DNA of 64,000 bases from NCBI RefSeq assembly GCF_016907775.1, contig NZ_JAFBCO010000001.1, positions 930,001-994,000 on the forward strand, in the 5' to 3' direction. This stretch comes from Pseudoglutamicibacter cumminsii (GTDB lineage: Bacteria > Actinomycetota > Actinomycetes > Actinomycetales > Micrococcaceae). A program made the translations under genes and the position numbers. Shown here piece after piece: positions 16,515-26,770 of this stretch; position 1 is the stretch's first letter; each line of letters starts with the position of its first letter. The notes under the pieces are model-generated. The model did no database searches, was not told the origin of the DNA, and saw only the letters and a list, made by a program, of their open reading frames with translations.

Positions 16515-17482
16515 TTACGCTTCTTCCGGTTCTTACGCTGCGGCTGGACGCGCTGGCCACGCACGTGCGTCTGGTTAGTCTTAGTGTTCTCTTCCTGAGC
16601 AGGCTTACCCTTCTCACCAATCGGCGGAAGGCCACGTGCTGCACGACGGATGTTGAGTTCCTTTTCCGCAAGCGAGCCAGGGGTTGGGTTGCGCTTGATA
16701 ACCCACATCTGCTGGCCGAGAACCCACAGGTTCGTTGCAGTCCAGTAAACCAGCAGACCCAATGGGAAGTTAATACCACCGATACCGAAGACGATCGGCA
16801 GGAAGTACAGCATCATGCGCTGCTGGCGTGCGAACTGGCCCTGCTGTGCTTCCGGGGTCATGTTCTTAGTCATCAGCTGACGCTGCGTGTAGAACATGAG
16901 GCCAACCATCGCGAGGATCAGAACGATCGCGACGATGATGACAGAGACGTTCGGGGAATCGCTACCGAGTGTCCCCACGAACGTGTCGGAGAGGCGAGCG
17001 CCAAAGATCTTCGCGTCGTGGAAGGAGCGGACCTTCTCAGCGGACAGTGCTGCGATGTTGTCGTTATCGTTAGCGGCGCGTGCGGAACCGTTCAGCACCT
17101 GGAACAGCGCGAAGAAGAACGGCATCTGGATCAGAAGCGGCATACACGATGCGAACATCGATGTGTTGTGCTTCTTGAACAGTGCACGCTGTTCGGCAAG
17201 CATCGCCTGCTGCGAGAGCTGATCTCGCTTGCCCTTGTACTTCTGTTGGAGCTTGCGTAGCTCTGGCTGCACTACCTGCATTGCGCGCTGGGCACGGATC
17301 TGGCGCGCGAACACTGGGATCAGGGCCGCACGAACGATGACTGTCACCAGAACGATCGCGAGCGTCCAGGTCCAACCGGAGTCTGGGTCGAGCCCGAGGA
17401 AGCTAAACAGGCTGTGGAACATGTCCATGAGGAAGGACATGACCCAGCGGAACGGGGTCAGTAGCCAGTTAAAGAAATTCAT
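16511..17482 (-). CDS. yidC: Membrane protein insertase YidC
   Basis: A 323-residue polytopic inner-membrane protein that inserts and folds membrane proteins, alone or with SecYEG. It has the conserved Arg in VRAALIPVFARQIRAQRAM, a basic cytoplasmic hairpin region (LQQKYKGKRDQLSQQ) and the core hydrophobic segments MPFFFALFQV, VSVIIVAIVLILAMVGL and MMLYFLPIVFGIG. The C-terminal tail is Arg/Lys-rich (RVQPQRKNRKKRK), typical for ribosome contact. No lipobox is visible. Immediately downstream of yidD, its assembly helper. Confidence 0.95.
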   Translation of the reverse strand: MNFFNWLLTPFRWVMSFLMDMFHSLFSFLGLDPDSGWTWTLAIVLVTVIVRAALIPVFARQIRAQRAMQVVQPELRKLQQKYKGKRDQLSQQAMLAEQRALFKKHNTSMFASCMPLLIQMPFFFALFQVLNGSARAANDNDNIAALSAEKVRSFHDAKIFGARLSDTFVGTLGSDSPNVSVIIVAIVLILAMVGLMFYTQRQLMTKNMTPEAQQGQFARQQRMMLYFLPIVFGIGGINFPLGLLVYWTATNLWVLGQQMWVIKRNPTPGSLAEKELNIRRAARGLPPIGEKGKPAQEENTKTNQTHVRGQRVQPQRKNRKKRK

Positions 17483-17493
17483 AAAGCGCCGCT

Positions 17494-17988
17494 TTACTCC
17501 TTGGCCGCGGTGTGCGGCTGAGATGAATGCAGGGGATGGTTCAACACTATGATCTTCGGTACCTTCGACTCAGGCCAAATCCGTTTGCCGGGTGGCACTG
17601 GGTCGATTCCCCCTTTGGTCCATGGGTTGCACCGAGCGATTCTCGATACGGTGAGCCATGATCCTTTGACTGCACCGTGGCTTGTTACTGCTTCTAGCCC
17701 GTAGGCGGAGCAGGTTGGGTAGTAGGGGCAGACGTCTCCGTAGAGCGGGGAGATCACTTGCCGCCACAGTTTGATGAAGCCGATGATGATGTTGCGTGGA
17801 ATGTCCACGATGTGGCGCCACCAAGGCACGGAAGGTGCTTGATCGTCGGGGACGATGGGGGCTGGGCCGAGCTGCTCCGCGAGGCTACGTTCGTCAGCAG
17901 GTTTGCTGTGGTCGCCGCGGTTTCGATCCGTTGCGTGGGCGTGCTCGTGGTAGGCACGTGCTGCACGTTCGTTTTTATTGGGTGCCAC
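17494..17988 (-). CDS. yidD: Membrane protein insertion efficiency factor YidD
   Basis: A small membrane-associated protein that helps YidC-dependent insertion. The conserved core is present: IKLWRQVISPLYG, the CPYYPTCSAYGLEA motif and WLTVSRIARCNPWTKGGIDPVP. At 164 residues it is about twice the common size (75-110) because of a polar N-terminal extension of about 60 residues and a tail. The start codon overlaps the rnpA end by 14 bases; an internal start nearer the core cannot be excluded. Confidence 0.92.
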   Translation of the reverse strand: MAPNKNERAARAYHEHAHATDRNRGDHSKPADERSLAEQLGPAPIVPDDQAPSVPWWRHIVDIPRNIIIGFIKLWRQVISPLYGDVCPYYPTCSAYGLEAVTSHGAVKGSWLTVSRIARCNPWTKGGIDPVPPGKRIWPESKVPKIIVLNHPLHSSQPHTAAKE

Positions 17989-18325
17989 GTATGTCCACCC
18001 CGATTCTGCGTAGTCCGTTGCGGAGGTCCTTGTTAAGGGTGTTGTAGTCTGTGTTCGCTGCGGCGGGTAGGCCGCGGACTACGACGTCGTGGTTTGGGAT
18101 GCCTTCTTTGATGATTTCCCATGCGCTCGCGCGTAGTCGCCGTTTGACTTTGTTTCGTACTGCCGCGTTGCCTACTTTTTTGGAAACGATGAATCCGAAG
18201 CGTGGCACGGAGTTATCGGTTGGTGTCGCAAAGACGACGACGTTCCGGCACCCTTTACGGGTACCGGAACGCATCACGTTTCGCAGTTCATTGCCTTTGC
18301 GCACTCGATGTTGTTGTGGGAGCAC
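17975..18325 (-). CDS. rnpA: Ribonuclease P protein component
   Basis: A 116-residue basic protein that binds the RNase P RNA and helps 5' processing of tRNA precursors. It carries the signature FIVSKKVGNAAVRNKVKRRLR (RNR-type motif, about residues 50-70). Located between rpmH and yidD, the universal position. The RNase P RNA gene itself is not in the window. Confidence 0.96.
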   Translation of the reverse strand: MLPQQHRVRKGNELRNVMRSGTRKGCRNVVVFATPTDNSVPRFGFIVSKKVGNAAVRNKVKRRLRASAWEIIKEGIPNHDVVVRGLPAAANTDYNTLNKDLRNGLRRIGVDIRGTQ

Positions 18326-18396
18326 GAAAACACCCGTTGATGGGTTCGCTTGAGCTGACCCGGGACCGTGTGGTTCCGAGTGGCGACTCAGGCGGG

Positions 18397-18534
18397 TTAG
18401 GCAGAGATGCTCTTACGACCCTTGTTGCGGCGGGTCGAGAGGATTGCGCGGCCGGCGCGGGTGCGCATGCGCAGGCGGAAGCCGTGCTTCTTGCTGCGGC
18501 GGCGGTTGTTCGGCTGGAAAGTCCGCTTGGTCAC
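18397..18534 (-). CDS. rpmH: 50S ribosomal protein L34
   Basis: A 45-residue highly basic ribosomal protein, read directly from the minus strand: it begins [19 protein letters not shown] and ends RKSISA, the complete L34 sequence. GTG start at 18534 with GGAG about 8 bases upstream. It lies divergent from dnaA across 618 bases, as in most bacteria, and heads the rpmH-rnpA-yidD-yidC-jag-rsmG run. Confidence 0.97.
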   Translation of the reverse strand: MTKRTFQPNNRRRSKKHGFRLRMRTRAGRAILSTRRNKGRKSISA

Positions 18535-19152
18535 GTTGAACACTCCATGACGTCAGTTAGGGCATCGTCCGTTGTGCCTTGGGGAAGTAACGGGATGGAT
18601 GCGTTGTATCACGTTTACAACCGTGCTCTAACGAGGACTAACCGGAACGTTTTTGGTCCGTTTGGCCAGTGCATTGTCAGGTATTCGGGTGCGCCTTTTG
18701 GGCACGCCGCATAGCACGGAACTGATCCATAATAGCGAGTTTGTTTGCGTCAGGTCAAACTCGGGTTAGGTAGATCACCATTGGGAGCGCGTTCTGGTGG
18801 TGACTGCTGAGTTCGGCTGACGCTTGTGCGTGCTTTGGTGTCGTCGTCATGCCAGGCAAATGACAATCCGTCTGCCTTCTTTTCACACCCTGTTCACCAA
18901 AGTTATCCACAACTTGGGGACAACCCTGAGGATATCTTGCTTTTTCAGGCCTAGTTATCCCCAATTCACTGTGCATAAGTTCGGCATCCTGTGGCAAACC
19001 CGGGTACGGTAGTGCTGATAGGCCTACCGCATAGACTGATGGTGCCGTAGGCTCAGCTGTGTGTTTGCTGTGCACCTCGAGACTGTCCGGTGACGGGTCT
19101 CATGAGCCGGCAAAACTCACGTGATCTATGCGCTAACGGAAGGGAAACTGTG
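18535..19152. promoter_or_regulatory. rpmH-dnaA intergenic region with DnaA-box-like sites
   Basis: 618 bases without a gene. DnaA-box matches: TTATCCACA (18903-18911, perfect), TTATCCCCA (18955-18963) and TGTGCATAA (18970-18978). They fit autoregulation of dnaA or an outer part of a bipartite origin. The divergent rpmH and dnaA promoters must also lie here; I could not pick their boxes with confidence. Confidence 0.7.
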
Positions 19153-20853
19153 ATGAGCACTCAGGACGCAGCTGCCGATCAGTGGCGGCAAGTGGTCCAA
19201 GAGCTGCGTTCAGACTCACGAGTGACCCCTCGCCAACGCGGATACCTCGAGCTAGCGCAGCCACAAGGCCGTGTGGGAACGACATTCCTCGTCGCAGTCC
19301 CCAACGAGCTCACGCGTGACGCGATCCAGAACGGCATGAGCGAACCGCTCGATGACGCGCTACGCACCGTTTTTGGTCAAGACATGCTGTGCGCGTTCTC
19401 GATCGACACCGCGATCAAAACACACGCTAGCGATAACGAAACAACCTCTCCTGACAACGCCGAGTCACAGTTCGCTGAATCCAACGCATCTTCAGCGAAC
19501 GTGGATCCGCGACTTCGTTTCGATCGCGGCGAATACGACGATCGCGGCGAATATGCTCCATCGGAACGGCACCGCGAGAACTTCAACCAGCAAGAGTTCG
19601 ATAGCGGCCGCTACAAGAAGAACGACCAGTACCAGGACGAGCACGAAGAGTCCTCTCAATATCCGCAGGATAACGGCGAATTCGTACGCTCAGAGGCCGA
19701 TGTGCAGCGTTTCCAGCGAGCTGCTGAAAGGCTCGATGCAAGCCAGGGCGAGTCGGTGCCCGTAGCGCAGCGGCCTGCTGTACGTCCAGTGCCGCAACCG
19801 CCATCGACCTCGGCTGAATTTGGGCGTCTAAACCCTAAGTATGTTTTTGATTCGTTCGTGATCGGTTCTACAAACAAGTTCGCGCACGCGGCTGCAGTTG
19901 CTGTGGCGGAGGCCCCTGCCAGGGCGTACAACCCCTTATTCATTTACGGTGGTTCGGGGCTTGGAAAGACGCACTTATTGCACGCCATCGGACACTATGC
20001 ACGCGATCTGTACCGCGGCATCCGTGTTCGCTACGTCAACTCTGAAGAATTCACTAACGACTTCATCAACTCGATTCGTGATGACGAAGGTACGAGCTTC
20101 AAGGCGATGTACCGCAACGTCGACATCCTGTTGATTGACGACATCCAATTCCTCGCGAACAAGGACGCAACGCAGGAAGAGTTCTTCCACACGTTCAACG
20201 CGTTGCACAACCACAATAAGCAGGTAGTGATCACCTCTGATCTGCCGCCAAAACAGCTTTCAGGCTTTGAAGAACGCCTGCGTTCACGCTTCGCTTCGGG
20301 GGTCACCACTGATATTCAGCCGCCGGAGCTTGAAACGCGTATCGCGATTCTGCGTAAGAAGGCCGAGGCCGAGGGCCTTTCGGTACCGCCGGAAGTCATG
20401 GAAGCCATCGCCTCGAAGATTTCCACGAACATTCGTGAACTTGAAGGTGCACTGATTCGTGTGACCGCCTACGCATCGTTGAACCGCCAGCCGGTCACGT
20501 TGGAAACTGCGGAGCACGTCCTCAAAGACCTCATTACAGATGAGGGAGCGCAAACGCTCACGCCAGAGACGATCATTCACACGACTGCAGAGTATTTCGA
20601 CTTCACAGTGGCTGAGCTCAACTCGAAGTCGCGCACCCGTGCTTTGGTCACCGCACGTCAGATCGCCATGTATCTGTTGCGTGAGCTCACTGAAATGTCG
20701 CTGCCCAAGATCGGTGAATTGATGGGCGGCCGCGACCACACGACCGTGATCCATGCTGAACGCAAGATTCGCGAGCTCATGGCTGAACGGCGCGAGGTTT
20801 ACAACCAGGTCACCGAATTGACCAACATGATGCGTCAGCAGCAGCGGGATTAA
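19153..20853 (+). CDS. dnaA: Chromosomal replication initiator DnaA
   Basis: 566 residues. Domain I spans about 1-90, then a long charged Arg/Glu/Tyr-rich domain II linker to about 215. The AAA+ domain has Walker [10 protein letters not shown] and Walker [11 protein letters not shown]. The C-terminal DNA-binding domain has the signature [20 protein letters not shown]. It opens oriC by binding DnaA boxes. I place the start at ATG 19153, with GGAAGGGA at 19138-19145; a longer frame to 19090 lacks support. The linker is long, as usual in actinobacteria. Confidence 0.97.
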   Translation: MSTQDAAADQWRQVVQELRSDSRVTPRQRGYLELAQPQGRVGTTFLVAVPNELTRDAIQNGMSEPLDDALRTVFGQDMLCAFSIDTAIKTHASDNETTSPDNAESQFAESNASSANVDPRLRFDRGEYDDRGEYAPSERHRENFNQQEFDSGRYKKNDQYQDEHEESSQYPQDNGEFVRSEADVQRFQRAAERLDASQGESVPVAQRPAVRPVPQPPSTSAEFGRLNPKYVFDSFVIGSTNKFAHAAAVAVAEAPARAYNPLFIYGGSGLGKTHLLHAIGHYARDLYRGIRVRYVNSEEFTNDFINSIRDDEGTSFKAMYRNVDILLIDDIQFLANKDATQEEFFHTFNALHNHNKQVVITSDLPPKQLSGFEERLRSRFASGVTTDIQPPELETRIAILRKKAEAEGLSVPPEVMEAIASKISTNIRELEGALIRVTAYASLNRQPVTLETAEHVLKDLITDEGAQTLTPETIIHTTAEYFDFTVAELNSKSRTRALVTARQIAMYLLRELTEMSLPKIGELMGGRDHTTVIHAERKIRELMAERREVYNQVTELTNMMRQQQRD

Positions 20854-21356
20854 CCCTGTATTCACGCGACTAAATCGCATATTTTCTGTAGTTATCCGCA
20901 AGAACTGTGCATATGTCTGTGGATAACTGTGGATAAAGCCGGTTTCTTGCGGATAGTTGTTATAGCGCCCTACGTCCTGCACAGCTATGAGGATGAAACC
21001 CTAGAGTTTCTCCACATGTTATCCACACCTCGTGGATAGCGAAAACAAGCCGATCAGGCAGGTTTTGCACAAACTCCACAACGGTTACTACTACCCCCGC
21101 CTTTAAACATCCCTCCAAATTACATTTTGTGATTCGATGCTTCCGGGACGGGCACTCCAAGGTCATGTCTCACGAAATTCTGTAGCCGTATGCAGCCCCA
21201 TGATTTTGCAAGCTCACAATGACCTCCTCCTGTGAACCAGGTAGGCTAAACCCGTGCCCTATGTGACTTTTGAGCACAGGAGTGAACCTCATACCGCTCC
21301 GAGGCTTGAAATTTAGGGAATCTTAGGGCCTCGTATTTGCATCGGAAGGTGAATCT
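20854..21356. other. Probable oriC in the dnaA-dnaN spacer
   Basis: 503 noncoding bases with clustered DnaA boxes: TTATCCGCA (20892-20900), TGTGGATAA (20918-20926 and 20928-20936) and TTATCCACA (21019-21027), plus weaker CGTGGATAG (21031-21039) and TGCGGATAG (20948-20956). A/T-rich patches occur near 20870-20890 and 21105-21135. In actinobacteria oriC is normally in this spacer. The exact unwinding element cannot be assigned by eye. Confidence 0.8.
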
Positions 21357-22481
21357 GTGAAGATCAGCGTGGATCGTGATGTGCTCACTGAAGCCGTGAC
21401 TTGGACTGCTCGGGCATTGGCACCTCGTCCAGCGACCCCAGTGCTTTCCGGCATTTTGATCACAGCTGCAAACAACACTCTGACGTTTGAAGCTTTCGAC
21501 TACACGACCTCAGCTCACCTCGATGTAGACGCCAGCATCGAAACTGAAGGTTCTGTGCTTGTCTCAGGCAAGATGCTTGCCGACATCGCGCGCACGCTTC
21601 CTGCAGCTCCAGTGACGCTTGAACTGGAGAATTCCAAGCTCACGGTTTCGTGTGGACGTTCCCGCTTCCACTTGGCGACCATGCCCGTGGATGAGTACCC
21701 GACTTTGCCTCAGATGCCAGAGGTTTTGGGCACGGTTGATGGATCGGAGTTCGCTCGCGCTGTTTCTCAGGTTTCGGTTGCTGCAGCTCGTGATGAGACC
21801 TTGCCGATTCTGACCGGAATCAAGGTTGAGTTTGAAGACGACACGATGACGTTGTTAGCCACGGACCGTTATCGTCTGGCGATGCGTGAGATGAACTGGA
21901 AGCCTGCGGCTTCCAGCGTTTCAACCTCTGCCCTTGTGAAGTCCAAGACGCTGTCCGATGTGGCAAAAACCTTGGGCTCGGCCGGTGAACTCAGCATTTG
22001 CATGGAGGAAAACGGCGACATCATTGGTTTCGTTTCGGGTTCGCGCCGCACTACAACTCTGTTGGTGGATGGTGACTACCCGAAGATCCGTTCGCTGTTC
22101 CCTGAAGAGTCGCTCATCTATGCCTCGGTTTCTACGTCGGAACTGATCGAGGCAGTTCGTCGCGTATCGATTGTTGCTGAGCGCAATTCTCCTGTGCGTC
22201 TTCAGTTCTCTGATGCCCAGGTGTCTCTTGATGCTGGCTCAGGCGAGGAAGCCCAGGCTGAAGAAGCCATTGAAAGCCAGCTCAATGGTGAGGACATCAC
22301 GGTTGCGTTCAACCCTCCGTTCCTCTCGGAAGGTTTGTCGGCGTTCGATACCGATAACGTCCAGTTCGCGTTCACTACCGCGCCTAAGCCTGCAATGCTT
22401 ACCGCGCTCGATCAGGAAAGCGGCCAGCCGGATATGTCTTTCCGCTATTTGGTGATGCCGGTGCGTCTGCCTAACGCGTGA
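21357..22481 (+). CDS. dnaN: DNA polymerase III sliding clamp
   Basis: A 374-residue beta subunit forming the ring that tethers the replicative polymerase to DNA. It begins MKISVDRDVLTEAVTWTARALAPRPATPVLSG, and the end YLVMPVRLPNA matches the family's conserved M-P-M/V-R-L terminus. GTG 21357 follows AAGGTG. Between oriC and recF, in universal order. Length is normal (about 370-400). Confidence 0.97.
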   Translation: MKISVDRDVLTEAVTWTARALAPRPATPVLSGILITAANNTLTFEAFDYTTSAHLDVDASIETEGSVLVSGKMLADIARTLPAAPVTLELENSKLTVSCGRSRFHLATMPVDEYPTLPQMPEVLGTVDGSEFARAVSQVSVAAARDETLPILTGIKVEFEDDTMTLLATDRYRLAMREMNWKPAASSVSTSALVKSKTLSDVAKTLGSAGELSICMEENGDIIGFVSGSRRTTTLLVDGDYPKIRSLFPEESLIYASVSTSELIEAVRRVSIVAERNSPVRLQFSDAQVSLDAGSGEEAQAEEAIESQLNGEDITVAFNPPFLSEGLSAFDTDNVQFAFTTAPKPAMLTALDQESGQPDMSFRYLVMPVRLPNA

Positions 22482-22488
22482 TGCTTAG

Positions 22489-23682
22489 GTGTTTCTGAAC
22501 CATCTTTCGCTGCACGATTTCCGCACGTATCAGCACCTTGATCTGCCGTTAGGTCCTGGAACGACTGTGCTGGTCGGCCCGAATGGTGTGGGCAAAACCA
22601 ACATCGTTGAGGCGATCGGTTATTTGGCCACGCAGGATTCTCACCGTGTGAGCCAGGATGCGCCGTTGGTGCGTTTCGGGGCGGAGCGTGCGTTGATCGC
22701 GGGGCAAGTGAACCGTGGTGACCGGTTGACGCGTATTGAGGTTGAGATTAATCCTCGCCGCAGGAACCGGGCACGCATCAATCGCGCCGATTTTGCCCGG
22801 GCACGTGAGGCGTTGGGTGTTTTCCGTTCGATCTTGTTCGCGCCGGAAGACCTCGAGTTGGTCAAGGGTGAGCCTGAGATGCGGCGGAGGTTCCTGGATG
22901 ATCTTGTGGTTCAGCTTCGCCCGGATCAGGCCGCGGCTCGCAATGATTTTGAGCGGGTACTGCGTCAACGTAACGCGCTTTTGAAGTCGGCTCGCGCATC
23001 GGGCAGTTTTACTGAGGCGCATGAGGCGACGCTCGATGTGTGGGACATGCATTTTGCGCAGGCCGCGGCTCCGCTTTTGCGCAACAGGATTCACGTTGCA
23101 AAGTTGTTGGCTCCACATGTTGCGGAAGCCTATTCGGAACTCACGAACGGAGCTAAGGCGGCCACGTTGCGTTATTTCGCCACGGTGGTTGATGAGGCTG
23201 AACAACTGGGTTCCGTTGACGGTCCGGTTGCGGCAGAGACGTTGTTGACTCCTGACATGGTGCATCTGGCTGACGTGGTGAGCCGCGCGCTAGAGGCCGC
23301 CCGCCCACGAGATATTGAACGCGGCACCACAACTGTTGGCCCGCATCGTGATGACGTGATGTTCGGTTTGGGGCAGGCTCCCGCGAAGGGTTTTGCTTCG
23401 CATGGTGAGACGTGGTCGTTGGCATTGGCGTTGCGGCTCGCGGCGTTCAGGGTTTTGATCGAGGACGATCCGTCTGATGCCGCGCGTCCAGTGTTGATTT
23501 TGGATGATGTTTTCGCTGAGTTGGATGAGTTCCGACGGCAGCGTTTGGTAGCTGCGTTGGCGGATGCCGAGCAGGTTTTGGTGACTGCGGCTGTAGGCAG
23601 TGAGATTCCTGAAGTTTTGGATGCGACGGTGGTGCGGGTTTCCCCGGGGGAGGTGACGTTGGATGACGCGGGAGATTCGTGA
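22489..23682 (+). CDS. recF: DNA replication and repair protein RecF
   Basis: A 397-residue SMC-like ATPase that helps load RecA at single-strand gaps. It shows Walker A GPNGVGKTN (about residues 30-38), signature-like DDLVVQLRPDQ, and Walker B PVLILDDVFAELDEFRRQRL near the C-terminus. GTG 22489 is the family-consistent start (MFLNHLSLHDFRTY) and lies 8 bases after the dnaN stop. Its end overlaps the next gene by 20 bases in another frame. Confidence 0.96.
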   Translation: MFLNHLSLHDFRTYQHLDLPLGPGTTVLVGPNGVGKTNIVEAIGYLATQDSHRVSQDAPLVRFGAERALIAGQVNRGDRLTRIEVEINPRRRNRARINRADFARAREALGVFRSILFAPEDLELVKGEPEMRRRFLDDLVVQLRPDQAAARNDFERVLRQRNALLKSARASGSFTEAHEATLDVWDMHFAQAAAPLLRNRIHVAKLLAPHVAEAYSELTNGAKAATLRYFATVVDEAEQLGSVDGPVAAETLLTPDMVHLADVVSRALEAARPRDIERGTTTVGPHRDDVMFGLGQAPAKGFASHGETWSLALALRLAAFRVLIEDDPSDAARPVLILDDVFAELDEFRRQRLVAALADAEQVLVTAAVGSEIPEVLDATVVRVSPGEVTLDDAGDS

Positions 23683-24280
23683 GCGGGGTGGCACTGAACC
23701 GGGTGAGGTTGAACTGGGTGACGTTGAGCCGGATGAGCTTGAGGCTGGCGCTGTTGACGCGTTGATGGACGATGCCCCGACGGTGGCGTTGGCTCGGGCG
23801 CGTCAGTTGGCTTTGCAGCAGGGCGATGTGCGCAGGGATGCCGCGATGGTTCAGCGGGCTAAGGAGAAGGCTCGGGCTCGGAAGGCGCGTAGGGCTCGGT
23901 GGGATGATCCCGAGGCTGGTGGTCGTGATCCGGTGGGGCTGGGGTCCTTGCTAGAAGGCATGATGCGTGCGCGGGGCTGGTCTGAGCCGGTTGCGGTGGG
24001 TTCTGTTGTGGCTCGGTGGCCTGAGATTGTGGGGCCGGAGGTTGCGGCCCATGCGGTTCCGGAGTCTTTTGAGGATTCGGTTGTGGTGGTGCGGTGTTCG
24101 TCGACGGCCTGGGCGACGAATTTGCAGTTGATGCAGCATGATTTGTTGAAGCGTTTGGATGCCGCGGTAGGGCATGGTGTGGTGACGCAGATTAGGGTCT
24201 TAGGGCCGGCTGCGCCGTCGTGGCGTAAGGGTCCGCGGATTGCGCCGGGTGGGCGCGGTCCGCGGGATACGTATGGGTGA
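23663..24280 (+). CDS. dciA: DciA-type helicase operator (DUF721)
   Basis: 205 residues. The C-terminal two thirds hold the DUF721 fold: GSVVARWPEIVGPEVAAHAVPES, then VVVRCSSTAWATNLQLMQHDLLKRL and ITQIRVLGPAAPSW. DciA helps load the DnaB replicative helicase in bacteria that lack DnaC/DnaI. Position between recF and gyrB is the actinobacterial norm. The first 60 residues are acidic and poorly conserved. The start lies inside recF; a later start (Met 36) is possible. Confidence 0.9.
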   Translation: MTREIRERGGTEPGEVELGDVEPDELEAGAVDALMDDAPTVALARARQLALQQGDVRRDAAMVQRAKEKARARKARRARWDDPEAGGRDPVGLGSLLEGMMRARGWSEPVAVGSVVARWPEIVGPEVAAHAVPESFEDSVVVVRCSSTAWATNLQLMQHDLLKRLDAAVGHGVVTQIRVLGPAAPSWRKGPRIAPGGRGPRDTYG

Positions 24281-24532
24281 TGTATGGGGAGCACGTTCTG
24301 GTGCCGCGAATCCCGCTCAATCGGTTTTGCGGGGATGGAGTAGCTAGAGGGGATTCCCTACATGTACGGACATGGATCGTGTCTGAGGGGCGTTTGCGGG
24401 CCTGCTAAGGCCGCGGGCGTTCGCATTCCGCGCTAGAATGGATCTAAATCGGCGCTTTTGCGTGCCCGCGTGCTGTTTGTGGTGCGCGGGGAGCAGGCGT
24501 TTGCAGTACGTATTCGAAGAACTGGGAGTACC

Positions 24533-26656
24533 GTGGCGGAGGATATCCAGCCGGAGAACGGCGTTTCGGAGCACCATGAGGGGTCTGCTGGGCAGGCGCA
24601 TGGTGAGGCACATGAAGGCACCGGTCATGTGGGGAACCGTAAGGTGACCGAGGAATATGGTGCGTCTGCGATTACGGTGCTTGAGGGCCTCGAGGCTGTA
24701 CGTAAGCGCCCCGGCATGTACATCGGTTCTACTGGCCCGCGTGGTTTGCACCACCTCGTGTATGAGGTCGTGGACAACTCGGTTGATGAGGCGTTGGCGG
24801 GTTATGCGGATACGATCCGCGTGACGTTGCAGGGCGATGGTGGCGTCCGTGTTGAGGATAACGGCCGTGGTATTCCGGTGGATATGCACCCTACGGAGGG
24901 TCGTCCGACCGTCGAGGTCGTTATGACGATTTTGCACGCTGGCGGTAAGTTCGGCGGTGGCGGTTACGCGGTTTCGGGTGGTCTTCACGGTGTTGGTATT
25001 TCGGTTGTGAACGCGCTTTCGCGCCGCATCGATACGTGCGTTAAGCGTCAGGGCTATAAGTGGAATGTGTCGTTTGAGAATGGCGGCCATGTTGTTGGTG
25101 AGGGCCTGACTCGTGGCGCTGAGACCGATGAGACGGGAACGATTCAGACGTTCTACCCGGATCCGGAGATTTTCGAATCGGTTGAGTTCGATTTTGAGAC
25201 CCTGCGTGCGCGCCTGCAACAGATGGCGTTCCTGAATAAGGGTTTGCGCATCATCTTGACGGATGAGCGCAGCCTTGATGACGCGGGCGATGAGGTTGTT
25301 GATGACGCGGTTGCCGATGCGGAGGCAACTGAGGCTGAGAAGCAGCCGCAGCATCGCACGGTGGATTACAAGTACGACGAGGGCTTGCTTGATTACGTCA
25401 AGTTCCTGAATGCGTCGAAGAAGGCCGAGCTGATCCACGAAGATGTGATCGCTTTTGAGGCTGAGGACACCGACCGGAAGATTTCGGTTGAGATCGCGAT
25501 GCAGTGGACGTCGGCGTATTCGGAGTCGGTGCACACGTATGCGAACACGATTAACACTCATGAGGGCGGTACTCATGAGGAGGGTTTCCGTGCCGCGTTG
25601 ACGTCGCTGATCAACCGTTATGCTCGTGAGAACAACCTTCTGAAGGAGAAGGACGAGAACCTCACGGGTGACGATATCCGTGAGGGTCTGACCGCGGTGG
25701 TTTCGGTCAAGCTGGGTGAACCTCAGTTTGAGGGTCAGACGAAGACCAAGCTGGGTAACTCGATTGCGCGTGGTTTTGTGCAGGGTGTTATTCACGATGG
25801 CCTGGGTGACTGGCTTGAGCGTAACCCGATGCCGGCGCGGGATGTGATCCGTAAGGCGATGCTTTCGGCGCAGGCGCGTATGGCCGCGCGGAAGGCGCGT
25901 GATCAGGCGCGTCGTAAGTCTCCGTTGGAGACGTTCGGTATGCCGGGTAAGTTGTCGGATTGCTCGTCGAAGAACCCTTCCGAGTGCGAGATTTACATTG
26001 TTGAGGGTGACTCCGCGGGCGGTTCCGCGAAGCGTGGACGTGATCCGCGGACGCAGGCGATTTTGCCTCTGCGTGGCAAGATCCTCAACGTTGAGCGTGC
26101 GCGTTTGGATAAGGCGTTGGCGAACCGTGAGGTTCAGTCGATGATCACCGCGTTCGGCACGAACATCGGTGAGGAGTTCGATATCGAGAAGCTGCGCTAT
26201 CACAAGATTGTGTTGATGGCGGATGCCGATGTTGATGGTCAGCACATCACCACGTTGCTGTTGACGGTGTTGTTCCGTTTCATGCGTCCGTTGATTGAGC
26301 GCGGTTATGTGTATTTGGCGCAGCCGCCGCTGTATCGCATCAAGTGGTCGAATGCTCCGCACGATTATGTGTTCACTGACGCTGAGCGTGATGAGGCGTT
26401 GGAGAAGGGCCGGGCTGCTGGCCAGCGTTTGCCTAAGGATAATGCGATTCAGCGTTATAAGGGTTTGGGCGAGATGGATTATTCGGAGTTGTGGGATACA
26501 ACCATGAACCCGGAGTTCCGTACGTTGAAGCAGGTCACGATGGATGATGCTGCTGCTGTGGATCAGGTGTTTTCTGTTCTGATGGGTGAGGACGTTGAGT
26601 CTCGCCGTGAGTTCATTCAGCAGAATGCCCGTGATGTGAGGTTCCTGGATATTTAG
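24533..26656 (+). CDS. gyrB: DNA gyrase subunit B
   Basis: 707 residues. GHKL ATPase motifs: [25 protein letters not shown] and [16 protein letters not shown] motifs: [16 protein letters not shown] and [11 protein letters not shown]. With GyrA it introduces negative supercoils and is the target of novobiocin. An in-frame upstream extension to 24458 exists, but GTG 24533 with GGGAG just before it is preferred. An acidic/His-rich N-terminal tail of about 37 residues precedes the conserved [22 protein letters not shown] segment. Confidence 0.96.
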   Translation: MAEDIQPENGVSEHHEGSAGQAHGEAHEGTGHVGNRKVTEEYGASAITVLEGLEAVRKRPGMYIGSTGPRGLHHLVYEVVDNSVDEALAGYADTIRVTLQGDGGVRVEDNGRGIPVDMHPTEGRPTVEVVMTILHAGGKFGGGGYAVSGGLHGVGISVVNALSRRIDTCVKRQGYKWNVSFENGGHVVGEGLTRGAETDETGTIQTFYPDPEIFESVEFDFETLRARLQQMAFLNKGLRIILTDERSLDDAGDEVVDDAVADAEATEAEKQPQHRTVDYKYDEGLLDYVKFLNASKKAELIHEDVIAFEAEDTDRKISVEIAMQWTSAYSESVHTYANTINTHEGGTHEEGFRAALTSLINRYARENNLLKEKDENLTGDDIREGLTAVVSVKLGEPQFEGQTKTKLGNSIARGFVQGVIHDGLGDWLERNPMPARDVIRKAMLSAQARMAARKARDQARRKSPLETFGMPGKLSDCSSKNPSECEIYIVEGDSAGGSAKRGRDPRTQAILPLRGKILNVERARLDKALANREVQSMITAFGTNIGEEFDIEKLRYHKIVLMADADVDGQHITTLLLTVLFRFMRPLIERGYVYLAQPPLYRIKWSNAPHDYVFTDAERDEALEKGRAAGQRLPKDNAIQRYKGLGEMDYSELWDTTMNPEFRTLKQVTMDDAAAVDQVFSVLMGEDVESRREFIQQNARDVRFLDI

Positions 26657-26770
26657 GTTCGTCAGGGTGCACGGCGCTGCATGGTGTGAACCGACGATGT
26701 GGTTGTCACGGTGGCGTTGTTGCTGAGGAAGACTTTTGGACGTTGAGGCTAAGGAAGAAGCTGTAATTCG